NCBI RefSeq assembly: GCF_024166365.1
Contig: NW_026060237.1
Span: 2,356,001-2,420,000 of the forward strand
Source of the DNA: Elephas maximus indicus
Lineage: Eukaryota > Chordata > Mammalia > Proboscidea > Elephantidae
DNA: 64,000 nucleotides
Direction: 5' to 3'
The notes beneath the pieces were generated by a model that was given only the letters and a program-made list of their open reading frames with translations, was not told the DNA's origin and did no database searches. The position numbers were made by a program, and so were the translations under genes. This document shows, piece after piece, positions 1 to 11,649 of the stretch; the stretch's first letter is position 1; each line of letters opens with the position of its first letter.

Positions 1-256
1 TAAAGACAGAGCTTAAAGAATCCAAATCTGACTCATAGGAACCGTATAGGACAGTGTAGAACTGCCCGATGGGGTTTCCAAGGAGCGCCTAGCGGATTTG
101 AACTGCCAACCTCTTGGTTAGAAGCTGTAGCACTTAACCATTATGTCACTAGGGTTTCCCTGTAGTGAGTACAGCAAGGAAAACTTATGAGGCAGTTCTA
201 TTCCACCCTATAGTTTCTATGAGTCATGAGAATTGTTGTTAGCTGCTATGGAGTTA
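1..256. repeat. Composite SINE: minus AfroSINE inside a plus SINE, ending in an RTE/SINE tail scrap
   Basis: Bases about 1-160 read on the minus strand as a tRNA-like AfroSINE: the plus strand shows 'GAACTGCCAACCTCTTGGTTAG' followed by 'CACTTAACCATTATGTCACTAGGG'. Bases 161-230 read on the plus strand as the 3' half of another SINE ('GTACAGC..GGAAAACTTATGAGGCAG'). Bases 231-256 are an RTE-type tail in minus orientation (TTGTTGTTAGCTGCTATGGAG). The same three-part order and the same junction occur at 17504-17786. The element is cut by the window start. Confidence 0.75.
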
Positions 257-802
257 GCAAAATTCTATCATTCGATCTCTGGCATTGTTTTTATCACCAA
301 GGCCATACTTTCCAACTACTGATCCTTCTTCTTTGTTTCCAACTTTCGCATTCCAATCGCAAGTAATTATCAATGCATCTTGATTGCATGTTTGATCAAC
401 TTCAGAGTGCAGAAGCTGATAAAAACCTTCTGTTTTTTCAACTTTGGCCCTAGTGGTTGGTACGTAAATTTGAATAATATTCTTATTAACTGGTCTTCCT
501 TGTAGGCATATGGATATTATCCTATCTCTGACAGCCTTGTACTTCAGGATAGATCTTGAAATGTTCTTTTTGACCATGAATGCAACACCATTCCTCTTCG
601 AGTTGTCATTCCCAGCATAATAAGCTTTATGATTGTTCGATTCAAAATGGTCAATACCAGTCCATTTCAGCTCACTAATGCCCAGGATATCGAAGTTTAT
701 GTGTTCCATTTCATTCTTGACGATTTCCAATTTTCCTAGAGTCATACCTGGTACATTACAAGTTCTGATTATTAATGGATGTGTGCAACTGTTTCTTCTC
801 AT
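254..802 (-). pseudogene. RTE LINE endonuclease (APE-type) fragment, 182 codons open
   Basis: The open frame resembles the N-terminal apurinic-type endonuclease of RTE/BovB LINEs, which nicks target DNA to start reverse transcription. Visible blocks are 'NILGISELKW' (here DILGISELKWTG, the metal-binding Glu block), 'YYAGN..SKRNGVAF', 'IIQIYVPTT' and 'DWNAKVGN'. The frame is open from the segment before the endonuclease through 'DWNAKVGNKEEG' to the left breakpoint. The reverse transcriptase that should follow is absent, so the piece cannot be functional. The same region at 35437-35790 is more broken. Confidence 0.8.
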
Positions 803-1170
803 TTTGAGTCATGCCACATTAGCAAATGAAGGTCCGGAAAGCTTTACTCCACCCATGTCATTAAGGTCGACTCAACTTTGAGGAGGCAGCTCTTCCCCAG
901 TCATCTTTTGAGTGCCTTCCCACCTGGGGGGCTCATCTCCCAGCACTATATCAGACAATGTTCCACTGCTATTCGTAAGGTTTTCACTGGATAATGCTTT
1001 TCAGAAGTAAACTTCTGAGTCCTTCTTCCTAGTCCATCTTAGTCTGGATGAAACCTGTCCTCCACGGGTGACCCTTCTGGTATCTGAATACCAGTGGCAT
1101 AGCTTTCAGCATCACAGCAATATGCAAACTCCCACAGTACGAAAAACTGACAGACATGTGGGGATGCAAA
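257..1170 (-). mobile_element. RTE-clade LINE, 5' portion (5' region and endonuclease)
   Basis: The minus strand matches the 5' end and endonuclease region of the more complete RTE at 33012-36221. It begins near 1165 with the 'CCAGCATCACAGCAA'-type leader seen in other RTE copies here, and runs into the endonuclease frame below. The 3' remainder (reverse transcriptase and tail) is missing at the left edge, where it joins the SINE composite at about 256. An element lacking its 3' end is unexpected for a LINE, so a later rearrangement or deletion is likely. Confidence 0.8.
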
Positions 1171-2535
1171 GACCTACAGTACAAAAACCAAAAGAAAAGG
1201 GCAAACGCAGCATTTCTCAAGCTGAAAGAACTGAAGAGAAAATTCAAGTCTTAAAGTTGCAATATGTATACTAAGCAAATAATTTGAAAAGCTGGATTAT
1301 ATGAACAAGGAGGGAACATCAGTATTGGAGGAAAAAATATTTACAACATGCGTTATGTAGAAGCACAACTGCATTTGTTGAAAGTGAAGAGGACTTGATA
1401 CACTTATTAAGATCAAAGACCACATCCTTCAGTACAGATTACACCTCAACAAAAAGAAAGGTATCCTCACAACTGGGCGAATAAGCAACATCATGTTGAA
1501 TGGAGAAAAGTTTGAAGTTGTCAAGGATTTCATTTTACTTGGATCCACAATCTACAGCCAAGAAAGCAGAAGCCAAGAAATCAAAAGATACATTGCATTG
1601 GACAAATGTGCTGCAAAAAACCTCTTTAAAGTGGTAAAAATAAAAATTTTTACCTTGAGGACTAAGGTGCATGTGACCCAAGCCATGGTGTTTCCAATCA
1701 CCTCATATGCATGTGAAAGCTGGACGAAGACAGAAAAAGAATCGATGCCTTTGGATTGTGGTGTTGTAGAAGAATATTGCCTATACCATGACTGCCAAGA
1801 GAATGAATACATCTGTCTTAGAAGAAGTACAACCAGAATACTCCTTAGAAACAGGGATGGCAAGGCTACGTCTCACATACTTTGGACATACTATCAGGAG
1901 GGATCCGTCCCTGGAGAAGGCCATCATGCTTGGTAAAGTGGAGGGTCAATGAAAAAGAGGCATACCCTCAATGAAATGGATTGACTCGGTGGCTGCAAGA
2001 ATGGGCACAAACATAGTAACAACTGTGAGGATGCCACAGAATTGAGAAGTGTTTTGTTCTATCATGCATAAGGTATCTATGAGTCAGTATTGACGCGACG
2101 TGCCTAACAAGTTACAATTTTGAAAGATTCTATGGAGAAAATATTAAATGACACAAGAAGCATCAGAAGAGGGAAGGAGCGCACAGAGTCATTGTACCAA
2201 AAAGAATTTGTTGACACTCAATCATTTCAGGAAGTAATATATGATCAAGAATGGAAGGCGTTGAAGGAAGAAATTCAAGCTTCACTGAAGGCATTGGTAA
2301 AAAAAAAAAAAAAAAAGCAAGGCTTCAGGAATAGACAGAATACCACGTGAGATGTTTCAAAAAATGGACCCAGAGCTGGACATACTTATTTACTCCAAGA
2401 ATTTGGAAGATAGTAACCAGACCAACCAACAGGAAGAAATTGATATTTGTGCCCATTTCAGAGAAAGGTGATTCAACAGAACGCAGAAATTATCAAATAA
2501 TACCATTACTATCACACACAAGTAAAGTTCTCAAG
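1171..2535 (+). mobile_element. RTE-clade LINE fragment (outer copy), split by a second RTE insertion
   Basis: Bases 1171-1263 and 2109-2535 are consecutive parts of one plus-strand RTE. The first ends in the pre-RT segment 'CTGAAAGAACTGAAGAGAAAATTCAAG', and the second resumes with 'GAAAGATTCTATGGAGAA' and goes on into the first RT blocks ('..WP(T)NRK', '[10 protein letters not shown]'). Between them lies another RTE piece (1264-2108). The outer copy stops at about 2535, where minus-strand L1 starts. Frames are broken by stops and by an A-run near 2300. Confidence 0.75.
1264..2108 (+). mobile_element. 5'-truncated RTE LINE inserted inside another RTE
   Basis: This piece carries the RTE reverse transcriptase C-terminal region and the 3' end. 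Translatable blocks include 'MLNGEKFEVVKDFILLGSTI', 'ITSYACESW' and 'PGEGHHAW'. It ends in the RTE tail 'GACGCGACGTGCCTAACAA'. The flanks AAGTTGCAAT (1254-1263) and AAGTTACAAT (2109-2118) look like a 10-bp target-site duplication with one mismatch. The coding part at 1493-1936 is a broken remnant. Confidence 0.75.
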
Positions 2536-3299
2536 GGGAATGATTTCAGACTCTCCCCATTTACGGTGATGATGGCTCTGGGGTTTGTATAAATGCCCTT
2601 TATTATGTTGAGGAATTTTTCTTCTATTTCTATTTTGCTGTGAGTTTTTATCATGAATGAATGTTGAACTTTGTCAAATGCCTTTTCTGCATCAATTAAT
2701 ACAATCATGTGATTGTCTTTTGTTTTATTTATTTGGTGGATAACACTAATTGTTTTTCTAATGTTGAACCATCCCTGCATACCTGGTATGAATCCCACTT
2801 GGTCAGGGTGAATTATTTTTTTAATATGTTGTTGAATTCTATTGGCTAGAATTTTGTTGAGGATTTTTACATCTACATTCATGAAGGATATAGGTCTATA
2901 ATTTTCTTTTCTTGTGGTGTCTTTACCTGGTTTTGCTATCAGGGATATGGAGGCTTCATAGAATGAGTTTGGAAGTATTCCGTCCTTTTCTATGCTCTGA
3001 AATACATTTAGTCGTAGCGGTATTAACTCTTCTCTGAAAGTTTGGTAGAACTCTGCAGTGAAGCTGTCTGGACCCGGGTTTTTTTTTGTTGGGAGTTTTT
3101 TGATCACCTTTTCAATCTCTTCTTTTGTTATGGGTCTATTTAGTTCTTCTACCTCTGTTTTTGTTAGTTTAGGTAGGTAGTGTGTTTCTAGGAATTCACC
3201 CATTTCTTCTAGGTTTTCAAATTTGTTGGAGTATAGTTTTTCATTGTAATCTGATATGATTCTTTTAATTTCAATTGGGTCTGTTGTAATACCACCCAA
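2536..3299 (-). pseudogene. L1 ORF2 reverse transcriptase fragment
   Basis: An open stretch of about 255 codons from L1 ORF2. It shows the pre-RT segment '[20 protein letters not shown]', the finger block '[15 protein letters not shown]', '[20 protein letters not shown]', '[17 protein letters not shown]' and the catalytic motif A region '[10 protein letters not shown]'. It ends just after '[10 protein letters not shown]', before the FADD active-site motif, because the element is cut. No active reverse transcriptase can come from it. Confidence 0.85.
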
Positions 3300-3526
3300 C
3301 TCATTTCTTATTTGGGTTATTTGCTTCCTCTCCTGTTTTTCTTTTGTCGTTTGGCCAGTGGTTTACCAATTTTGTTGAGTTTTTCAGAAAACCAGCTTTT
3401 GGTCTTGTTAATTCTTTCAATTGTTTTTCTGTTTTCTATTTCATTTAGTTCAGCTCTAATTTTTATGATTTTTTTTCTTCTGGTCCCTGTGGGTTTCCTT
3501 TGTTGCTCTCTTTCTATTTGTTCAAG

Positions 3527-4521
3527 TTACAGGGATAATTCTTTGATTTTGGTCCTTTCTTCTTTTTGGATGCATGCATTTATTGATGTAAGTTTTCCTC
3601 TGAGCACCACCTTTGCTGTGTCCCAAAGGTTCTGATAGAAAGCGTTTTCATTCTCATTGGATTCTCTGAATTTCATTATTCCATCGTTAACATCTTCTAT
3701 AATCCAGTCTTTTTTGAGCAGAGTATTGTTCAGTTTCCAAGTGTTTGATTTCTTTTTGCTTTTCCTTTTATTGATTTCCATTTTTATGGCCTTATAGTCA
3801 GTGAAGATGCTTTGCAATATTTCAGTGTTTTGGATTCTGGTAAGGTTTGCTTTTTGACTAATAAATGGTCTATACTAGAGTATGTTCCATACTAGAAAAG
3901 AAAGTATAGTTAGTTGCTGTTGGGTGGAGTGTTCTGTACATGTCTATGAGGTCAAGTTGGTTGATTGTGGCATTTAGATCTTTTGTGTCTTTTTTGAGCT
4001 TCTTTCTGGATGTCCTGTCCTACACCGAAAGTGGTGTGTTGAATTCTCCTACTACTATTGTGGAGCTGTCTGTTTCACTTTTCAATGCTGATAGAGATTG
4101 TTTCATGAATCTTGCAGCCCTGTCATTGTGTGCATAAATATTTAATATGGTTATATCTTCTTGGTGTATTGTCCCTTTAATCATTATATAGTGTCCTTCC
4201 TTATCCTTTTTGATGGATTTAAGTTTAAAGTCCATTTTGTCAGAAATTAATATTGCCACTCCTGCTCTTTTTCAAACGTTGTTTGCTTGATATATATTTT
4301 TTCCATCCTTTGAGTTTTAGTTTGTTTGTGTCTCTAAGTCTAAGGTGTGTCTCTTTTAGGCAGCACATAGATGGATCTTGTTTTTTAATCAATTCTGCTA
4401 CTCTGTGTCTCTTTATTGGTGTGTTTAATCCATTTATACTCAGGGAAATTATGGATAGGTATAAATTTAGTGTGATCATTTTGATGTCTTTTTTTGTGTT
4501 TTGACAGTTTCTTTTTTCCAC
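3527..4521 (-). pseudogene. L1 ORF2 N-terminal endonuclease region, broken
   Basis: Successive minus-strand frames at 4521-4240, 4259-4020 and 3817-3527 match the L1 endonuclease and linker. Blocks seen are 'LSIISLSINGLNTPIKRHRV', 'CCLKETHLRLRDTNKLK', 'KMDFKLKSIKKDKEGHYIMI' and 'TIVVGEFNTPLS' (intact copies have D for this E). Frameshifts separate the pieces. In a working L1 this domain makes the target-site nick. Confidence 0.8.
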
Positions 4522-4932
4522 TTGATTTTATGTGCTGAGTAGATTTTCTTCATATATATATTGTCCTTTCCTCATATTTATTGTGGTTGATTTTGTTTCT
4601 GTTGAGCCTGTATTTTTCCCTTGTTATTTTATTTTGATATCTCCTTTGTGGTTACCTTATTATTTACCCCTAGTTTTCTAAATTTAAACCTAATTTTTAT
4701 TTTTTTTCTATCGCCATATCTTTCTCTCCATATGGAAGGTGTATGATTACATTTTTTTAGTCCCTCATTATTATTTTAATGTTGTCTTCTTTGATATAAT
4801 AATAACACTGTTACCCTGCTTGGGGATTTTTTCTTTATTATAATCTTGCTTTTTTTTTTTTTTTTTGGATTTCCCTGCCTGGTTGCTCTGCCCAATGTTC
4901 TAGTCTTAGGTTGATACCTGATATTATTGATT

Positions 4933-5847
4933 TTATAACCAAAGAACTCCCTTTAGTGTTTCTTGTAGCTTTGGTTTGGTTTTTACAAATTCCCTCATCT
5001 TGTGTTTATCTGGAAATGTCTTAATTTCGCCTTCATATTTAAGAGACAGTTTTGATGGATATATGACGCTTGGCAGGCAATTTTTTTCCTTCAATTGTTT
5101 CAATATGTCATCCCATTGCCTTCTTGCCTGCATGGTTTCTGCTGAGTAGTCTGAGAGTATTCTTATTGGCTTTCCTTTGTAGGTGACTTTTCGTTTATCC
5201 CTCCCTGCTCTTATGATCCTCTCTTTATCTTTGGTTTTAGCAAGTTTGATTATGGTATGTCTTGGTGACTTCGTTTTAACGTCTATCTTAAGTGGAGTTC
5301 GATGAGCATCTTAGATAGATATCTTCTCATCTTTCACAGTATCAGGGAAGTTTTCTGCCAACAAATCCTCAACAATTTTTCTGTATTTTCTGTTATCCCT
5401 CCCTGTTCTAGTACTTCAATCGCTCATAGGTTATTTCTCTTGATAGAGTCCCACATGGTTCTTAAGGTTTCTTCATTTTTTTTAAATTCTTTTATCTGAT
5501 TTTTCTTCCAATATATTAGTTCCAAGTGATTTATCTTTGAGCTCAGAAATTCTAGCTTCTACTTGCTCAGTTCTGCTCTTCTGCCTTTCTACTGAGTTGT
5601 CTAATTCTGTAGTTTTATTGTTAATCTTCTGAATTTCTGATTGCTGTCTGTCTATGGATTTTTCCAGCTTATTAAACTTTTCATTTTGTTTCAGAATAAT
5701 CTTTCTAATTTCTTCAGTTGCATTATCTGTGTGTTCCTTGGCTTGTTCTGCATACTGCCTCATTTCCTTCCTGATGTCTTGAAGGTTTCTGTATATAAAG
5801 CTTTTGTATTCTGCATCTGGTAATTCCAGGAATGTACTTTCATCCAA
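4933..5847 (-). pseudogene. L1 ORF1 (RNA-binding, coiled-coil) broken copy
   Basis: Minus-strand frame 5847-5482 starts 'MDESTFLELPDAEYKSFIYR' and continues into a glutamate/lysine-rich coiled coil with heptad character ('EKSIDRQQSEIQKINNKTTELDNSVERQKSR'). Frame 5133-4933 holds the C-terminal block 'MQARRQWDDILKQLKEKNC' and 'KLSLKYEGEIKTFPDKHKMREFVKTKPKLQ'. The region between has stops. ORF1p is the trimeric L1 RNA chaperone; this copy is not intact. Confidence 0.8.
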
Positions 5848-7611
5848 AAGATCCCTGGATTCTTTGTTTCAGAGCCTGCTGAGGTGATCATGGTCTGTTT
5901 CTTTATGTGACTTGATATTGACTTTTGTCTCTGAGCCATCTCTAAGTTATTGTATTAGTTTATGCTTGCTTACTGTGTCGTAGCTGCTTGCTTTGTTTTA
6001 TTTTGGTATACCCCTATAGGTTGTTTGAGTGAGCTAGCCTGATTATTTTTGCCCTTGGAGCTCTGGTGTCCTGTCCCCATCTGGCTAGAGCTGTTATCAG
6101 GTATATCAGTCTAGGAGTCCATTCACTTTTCTTGTATGAATTCAGATCAGGTTTCCAGGAAGCTGATACCAAATGTGTGGTACAGGCTCTGTCCTACAGT
6201 CTTAGAGGGGCAGGGGTGACTGGCACATATACTGGTATCTGATTGCAGCAGGGGATCACACTCTGAACAACGCAGGGGAATAAGAACCAACCCCCAATTG
6301 TCTCTGAGGAAAACATGTCTCTGTTCCCTAGACCGTGCTGGTGGGTGGCTTCTGCAATGGGATCATGGGCACCCAACGTTTTTGGTTATAAGGACTAAGA
6401 GGTACCAGTTATCTTTGAACCCCTGTCGCGGGTGGCTGTGTGACCTGAGTGGCGCTTCCAGTCTTTAGGTCCCTGATGTGGGTAGGTGAGGACCTTGTTT
6501 AATAGGCAAAGCAACGTCAAACGTCAAACACCCACCTCTCCACTGCACAGCTGAAACGGTTAGAGTTTGCCAGCAAGGGCCTATTCTCCCAAAATAGGCC
6601 CACACAGGTCCATGGAGAAGGGAAGGTGCTCAGTGTCTACAGACAGTTTATGCCTGGACAGGAGCTGCTTTTGTCCTGAGTTCCCCTGGTTAATGGAGCT
6701 AGCAAATTATCTTTTCCCCTCAGCTGCAAATTTTTTCCTTCCCCAAGGCTGGGAGAATGGCTCTCGGTGCTCACCAGGGTCTATCTCAGGCCCAGGTATT
6801 CACCCGCTGAAGCTGGCTTGTGGGTGGGGGCAGGCATGGTCAAATACTTAGCTTTTGCATAGAGCACTGTTCTCCTCATGTTCCAGAGGTGTGAGTAGAC
6901 TCTGTGGCTGGCTGCTTCTCCCTGAGGAAACTGCAGCCAAAAGCTAGTACCAGCCCACAGCCTCCGCCACTGCTCCAGGAATGGTGCCTGGGGGGCCCCC
7001 GTAATTCAGGTGTGATAACTCCTCTCCACTTCTGAATGGTCTGTTCCTTCCCCTGCCACTCAGTTCATTGTCTAAACTTGTTTTGATGGTCAGGGCTCCC
7101 AGCTTGTCGTAAATATACTCGTTTCACTTGTTTTTTGGGGTGGTTGTTGTAAAGAGGGCTTGATGGAAGCAACTGACTATTCAGCCATCTTGGCTCCACC
7201 TCGCTCTAATTTTTTTTTTAGTATCTCTCCTCTTTTCTTCTATAATCCTTTGTATCTTTAGCAGTGTGTTATTAATTTCCTTGTATTATCCAGCCCCTTT
7301 AATTCTTGTTTTTCGTTTCTAACTTGATTCTGTTACACTCTCAAAAGATGCTTTGTATGGTTTCAGTCTCTTTATGTTTATTAAAGTTTGCTTTGAGCAC
7401 TAAAATATTGTCTATTTTGGAGAATAATCTGAGTTCATTGGAGAAGAATGTATGGAGAGCCGCTGTGGGGCACAGTGTTCCATAAATGCCTGTTAGGTCC
7501 AACTGTTTAATAGAGATAGTTAAGTCTCCTGTTTCTTTATTGATCTGCTGTCTAGTTCCTTCCATAACAGAAAATGGTGTATTAAAGTTTCCTGTTATTG
7601 TAATTTTTCAT

Positions 7612-7803
7612 ACATTGGTAGCACAATCATTAAGAGCTTGGCTGCTAACCAAAATGTTGTCAGGTCAAACATACCCAATAGCTCTGCAAGAGAAAAGACT
7701 ACCTATTCTCGTAAAAATTTAGCCTAGGAAACTCTATGGGGCAGTTCTACTCTGTCCTGTAGCATAGTTATGAGCTGGGATTGATTCAACTGCACAAAAC
7801 AAC
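7612..7803 (+). mobile_element. AfroSINE (tRNA-like, GGCAC head type)
   Basis: A SINE inside the old L1. Head 'ACATTGGTAGCACAATCATTAAG', 'GGCTGCTAACCAAAATGTTG', middle 'GCCTAGGAAACTCTATGGGGC' and tail 'TGTCCTGTAGCATAGTTATGAG' are present in the usual order. Confidence 0.8.
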
Positions 7804-8945
7804 TATTATTGCACAACTTTCCATTTTCTGGTCAATTCTGTCAGAGATTGCTTTATATATTTTGAGGCTCTGATGCTACATGAGTATTTGTAACTGTTAT
7901 GCCTTCTTGAATTGACATAGTTATTCTTTTATCTTTTATAATATTAATTTGATGTGTAATATTTCAAATATTATCATACCCGTTTTGTTTCGGTTGCTAT
8001 TTGCATTGACTTTTTTTTTATCAGCTTTCAGCTTTTAAACTATGAATGTCCTTTTTCCTACGTTGTAGAGAACATATAGATGTATCATGCTTTTTTTTTT
8101 CCTTTGTGTGTGTAAGTTTTCTATTTTTTAAATCCATTGTGCCACTCTCCACCTCTTGATAGGAGTAATCTATTTACGTTCATGGTGATTATCAGTTTGG
8201 GTGGATTTACTTCTGCCATTTTGTTATACTTTTTTCTTCTTTTAATTTTTGTGAAATTTATGGTTTCTTTGTTCTTTACCTTCAGTGCTGAATTCTTTAC
8301 GAATATGGGCTTTTCTTCACCTTATTTATTATTTTCCTGTGAGCCCTGAGGCATTTTCTTTGCTTTATTATTTATTTTCAGGAAGGATTTCTTTTTATTT
8401 ACTTTTTTGTGCTTTCCATGAGATGTGTACTTAACACCTCACGTTTATAACAAACTGATATATCTTGATAACACCTTGACTTCCTTAACATAAAAAATTC
8501 TGTGTTGACACTCATCTTCCCTGTTCTTTAGGTGCTATTATCAATTACATCTTAGTCTCTTTGCTTTCCTGTAATATGAATGCAAATTATTTTATTGTTG
8601 CATGTATTTAGCTCCTATTTTCTTCATAGAACTTTGCCTTAGTTAAGTATTAGCCATCCAAAAGTGTCATAGGTGTCATGTTTATACTGACAGTGCTTTT
8701 GTGTATGTACCCCTTCAGGTTCTCTTTAGTGCCATTACCTTTCTTTGTGGAAGAGTCCTTTCAATATTTCTTATAGGGATGATCTGGTGCTAAGAAATTC
8801 CCTTAATTTTTGCTTATCTGAGAATGTCTTAATTTCTCCCGTTTCTGAATGATATTTTTCCTGTGTGTATTATTCTTGCCATTTTTTTCTTCCTTCTGCA
8901 CTTTAAATATGTCATCCATGACTTTCTTGCCTCTTTGGTATCTGA

Positions 8946-9106
8946 AGATAGAACCAAAACCGATTGCCACTGAGTCAATTTAGACTCATAGTGACCCTAC
9001 AGCACAGAGTAGAACTGTCCCATAGGGATCCCAAGGAGCAAATGGTACATCTCAACTGCCAACTTTCAGACAGTGAACCACTGTGCCATCAGGGCTCCTT
9101 GTGAAG
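8946..9106 (-). mobile_element. AfroSINE in minus orientation
   Basis: The plus strand reads 'CCGATTGCCACTGAGTCAA', 'CAGAGTAGAACTGTCCCATAGG', 'CTCAACTGCCAACTTTCAG' and 'AACCACTGTGCCATCAGGGC', the complement of the standard SINE. It interrupts the ORF1 region of the old L1. Confidence 0.8.
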
Positions 9107-11649
9107 GTAAGTCAGGACTTACTTGGGACAACTGGTATATAACAATTCTCTTTTCTCATTCTCTCCAAATTTTCTCTTTTTTCTTGGTTTTTTGGAGTTT
9201 GATTATGAAATGCCTTGATGAATTTCTTTAAGGTTTTATCTTAAATATAGTTCACTGAGCTTCTTGGAGATTATATTTCCTTTCTTTTGTGGTGTTTGGG
9301 AATTATTCTGCCATTCTTTCTTCAAAAATTCTTTCTGGCCCTCTCACTCTCATCTCTGCCTAGTGCACTCATAATGCATAAGTTATTTTTCTTCATGCTT
9401 TCCCACATCTCTCTTAGGCTTTGTTTGTTTTCCTTCATTACTTTTTTTTTTTCCCTGATGCTCCTCAGACGAAGCTTTCTCTATGTTCTGTTTTTATGTT
9501 CACTGGATGTCTCTGTTATTTCCATTCTACTTTTGTGTCCTTCCATTTTGCAGATCATCTGTTTTATTATTGAGCTATAGTATTGTATATATATATATAT
9601 TTTCAGTTTCCTATCTTACTAAAGTTCTTGTTTTTTGTTTTTTGTATTGTTTTTCTGATTCCTTTTAGATCTTTTTCTGTAATTTTCATTATCTCTTTGA
9701 ACATACATAATAATAACAATACAATCTTTGTTGAGTATTTCCATTATATGACCTTTCTCAGGGACAATTTATTTCCTCTTATTTTGGTCATTGTATGAGC
9801 TTTGCTTTCCTGTGTCAACATATGCTTTGTTACTCACTGTTGTCTTTTAGACATTGAGATTTACTGATTTATTTAATATTTCATTTGTTTGATTAATAAA
9901 CCAGGAGAGTGACTTCTTCCCCTTCTCTTTATGTTGCTCTTCTTCCTCATTGTTTCTTCTGGAGGTTCAAAGAACCTTCCATCCTAGCTGTGGCCACTCA
10001 GCCATACTGTCCCTAGAAAGCTTGGTCAGATGTCTTGGCCAAAACTATGTCAACCTTACCTCTTTGTTTTTTAGGCTGACAGTTCTACTCTTCTGTCTTG
10101 CATATTGTTCTTGGTAAGCTGTCAGGTGACTGGTAGGTGTTTTCTAGTCTTTTCTCTGTTGTGACAGAAGGCCAGTGGTAGTGGATCTCCCCATATTCTA
10201 GCCAGGAGAATAGTTTTTGTTTTTCTATATCCCAGCTGGAATGGCACATTTCCTGCATCGGTTCCAGGGAGATACGTGGCCATGTCATCAGTCATCTCTA
10301 TGTCATAGCAAATTGTCAACATACTCTGGTATATGCTACACTCTAGGAAATGTATCAGACATGTCTGGAGTTTTGGATTTTCTGTTGTGCTGGAAGGGGC
10401 AAATGTGCAGTTTCTCCTGACATTATACTGAAAAGATTTGCTTAAGGGACTGGAAGTGCCAGATGGCTGAGTGTGACCCTCTGTCACAGGTGCATGAGGT
10501 GAATTGTTTCAGGCTCCCACAGAAGGGCTGAGGCATAGAGCTAGGGATCCTTCTCACCATAGGCTATGTGGTGATGGGGGCAGTGCCCTTCGGACAGTAG
10601 CTTGTTGTGGGGCCCTACCACGTGAATAAGTACTACTGGCTAGGAGTGCAGTGCTGCCAGTGGTAGGTTCCTGGCTTATTGGAGTGCATTGCATGTGATA
10701 GAGGCATGGATAAGAGGAGGCAATGCTGCAGGATGGTGGATAAAACTTGCAACTCTGGGCCCAAGGACCCTGATTCACTTCTGTGGCAGTAGGTAAGTGG
10801 GCACTAGGATTTGCCTGAAGTGCTGCTCTCCCAAGTACTAATCCTGGACTCTCCTACCTATACCCTCACCTCACATTTTGGAACACACACTCGCATTGTT
10901 GCTCCTATCCTGCATCCCTCCTTAAGGGTATATTCTGCTCATGTATTTTACCCAGGCCCTTCCACACCACTTTACTCTGCCTGTATTTTCCTGGAGTTCC
11001 TGGAGCTCGTTTCTATGCTGCAATCAAGCATTACTCTCTGTCATGTCTGGCCAACTCCAGTGTATGCCTTTCCCATCTTGTTAAATCTTTCCATGTCTGT
11101 TTATTCAGTATCTAGGTCTCAGTCTGAGTCTTCCATTTTGCTCCTGCCCTGGGTATTGTTTTATTTGGAGGTGCCACCAACAGCCTTCTTAAAATGACCA
11201 TACTAGCTGGGCTGGTGAGTAGAGTGTGGAAGTTCTACACATATCCTCCCCACTGTTCCTGTTACCACTTTCACCTAATTTGTGAATCAGGCTAGTTCTC
11301 CAGTCCTTCCTTGGAGAGAGTTCTGAGATTGCCAAATTCATCAATCTTGTTTTTTCCTCTCATTGTCTAAGGGGGGCATGAGTGTACTATATTAATGCTG
11401 CCTGCTCACTGGAAGTCCTCTTTCTGACCCTTCTTATGTCATCTTTTCTTTATTCAAACCTACTTCATTGCCATGAATTTTTATTTTCTTTCAGATTTCT
11501 GACAAAGTGCTTCTACAAGTTTGTTTGTTTGGAATCTTTGTTCAGGGAAGGAATGTGAAGCACTTATGCAAACTCCTCCTCAATTAACTTAAACTAATAA
11601 TTCTCGGGTGTGGGAAGAATTCAGCATGCATAGCCGTTTAGAGAGGAAA

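Larger units (their letters stand above)
2536..7204 (-). mobile_element. L1 LINE with 5' end intact but 3' end missing
   Basis: The minus strand starts at about 7204 with the L1 5' UTR (the plus strand shows CAGCCATCTTGGCTCCACC, the complement of the usual GGxGCCAAGATGGC start). It continues through the 5' UTR (about 7204-5900), ORF1 (about 5870-4900) and ORF2 endonuclease and RT, and stops in mid-RT at about 2536. L1s are normally truncated at the 5' end. Loss of the 3' end with the 5' end kept implies a later deletion or rearrangement at 2536. Confidence 0.85.
7205..11600 (-). mobile_element. Older, diverged L1 LINE: endonuclease part of ORF2, ORF1 and 5' UTR
   Basis: The minus strand reads as a more diverged L1: the end of the ORF2 endonuclease at 7565-7341 ('MEGTRQQINKETGDLTISIKQLDLTGIY', 'KANFNKHKETETIQSIF'), ORF2 start near 8150, ORF1-like DNA at about 9700-8780, then a long 5' UTR-like stretch to about 11600. 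Most frames are shattered. Like the neighbouring L1 at 2536-7204 it lacks its RT and 3' end. SINEs at 7612-7803 and 8946-9106 interrupt it. The outer boundary near 11600 is approximate. Confidence 0.6.

Noticed and set aside
8137-9798. Several hydrophobic frames resembling membrane proteins
   Set aside because: They arise from T-rich minus-strand L1 DNA read in the wrong direction; the Phe/Leu-rich translations are typical shadows.
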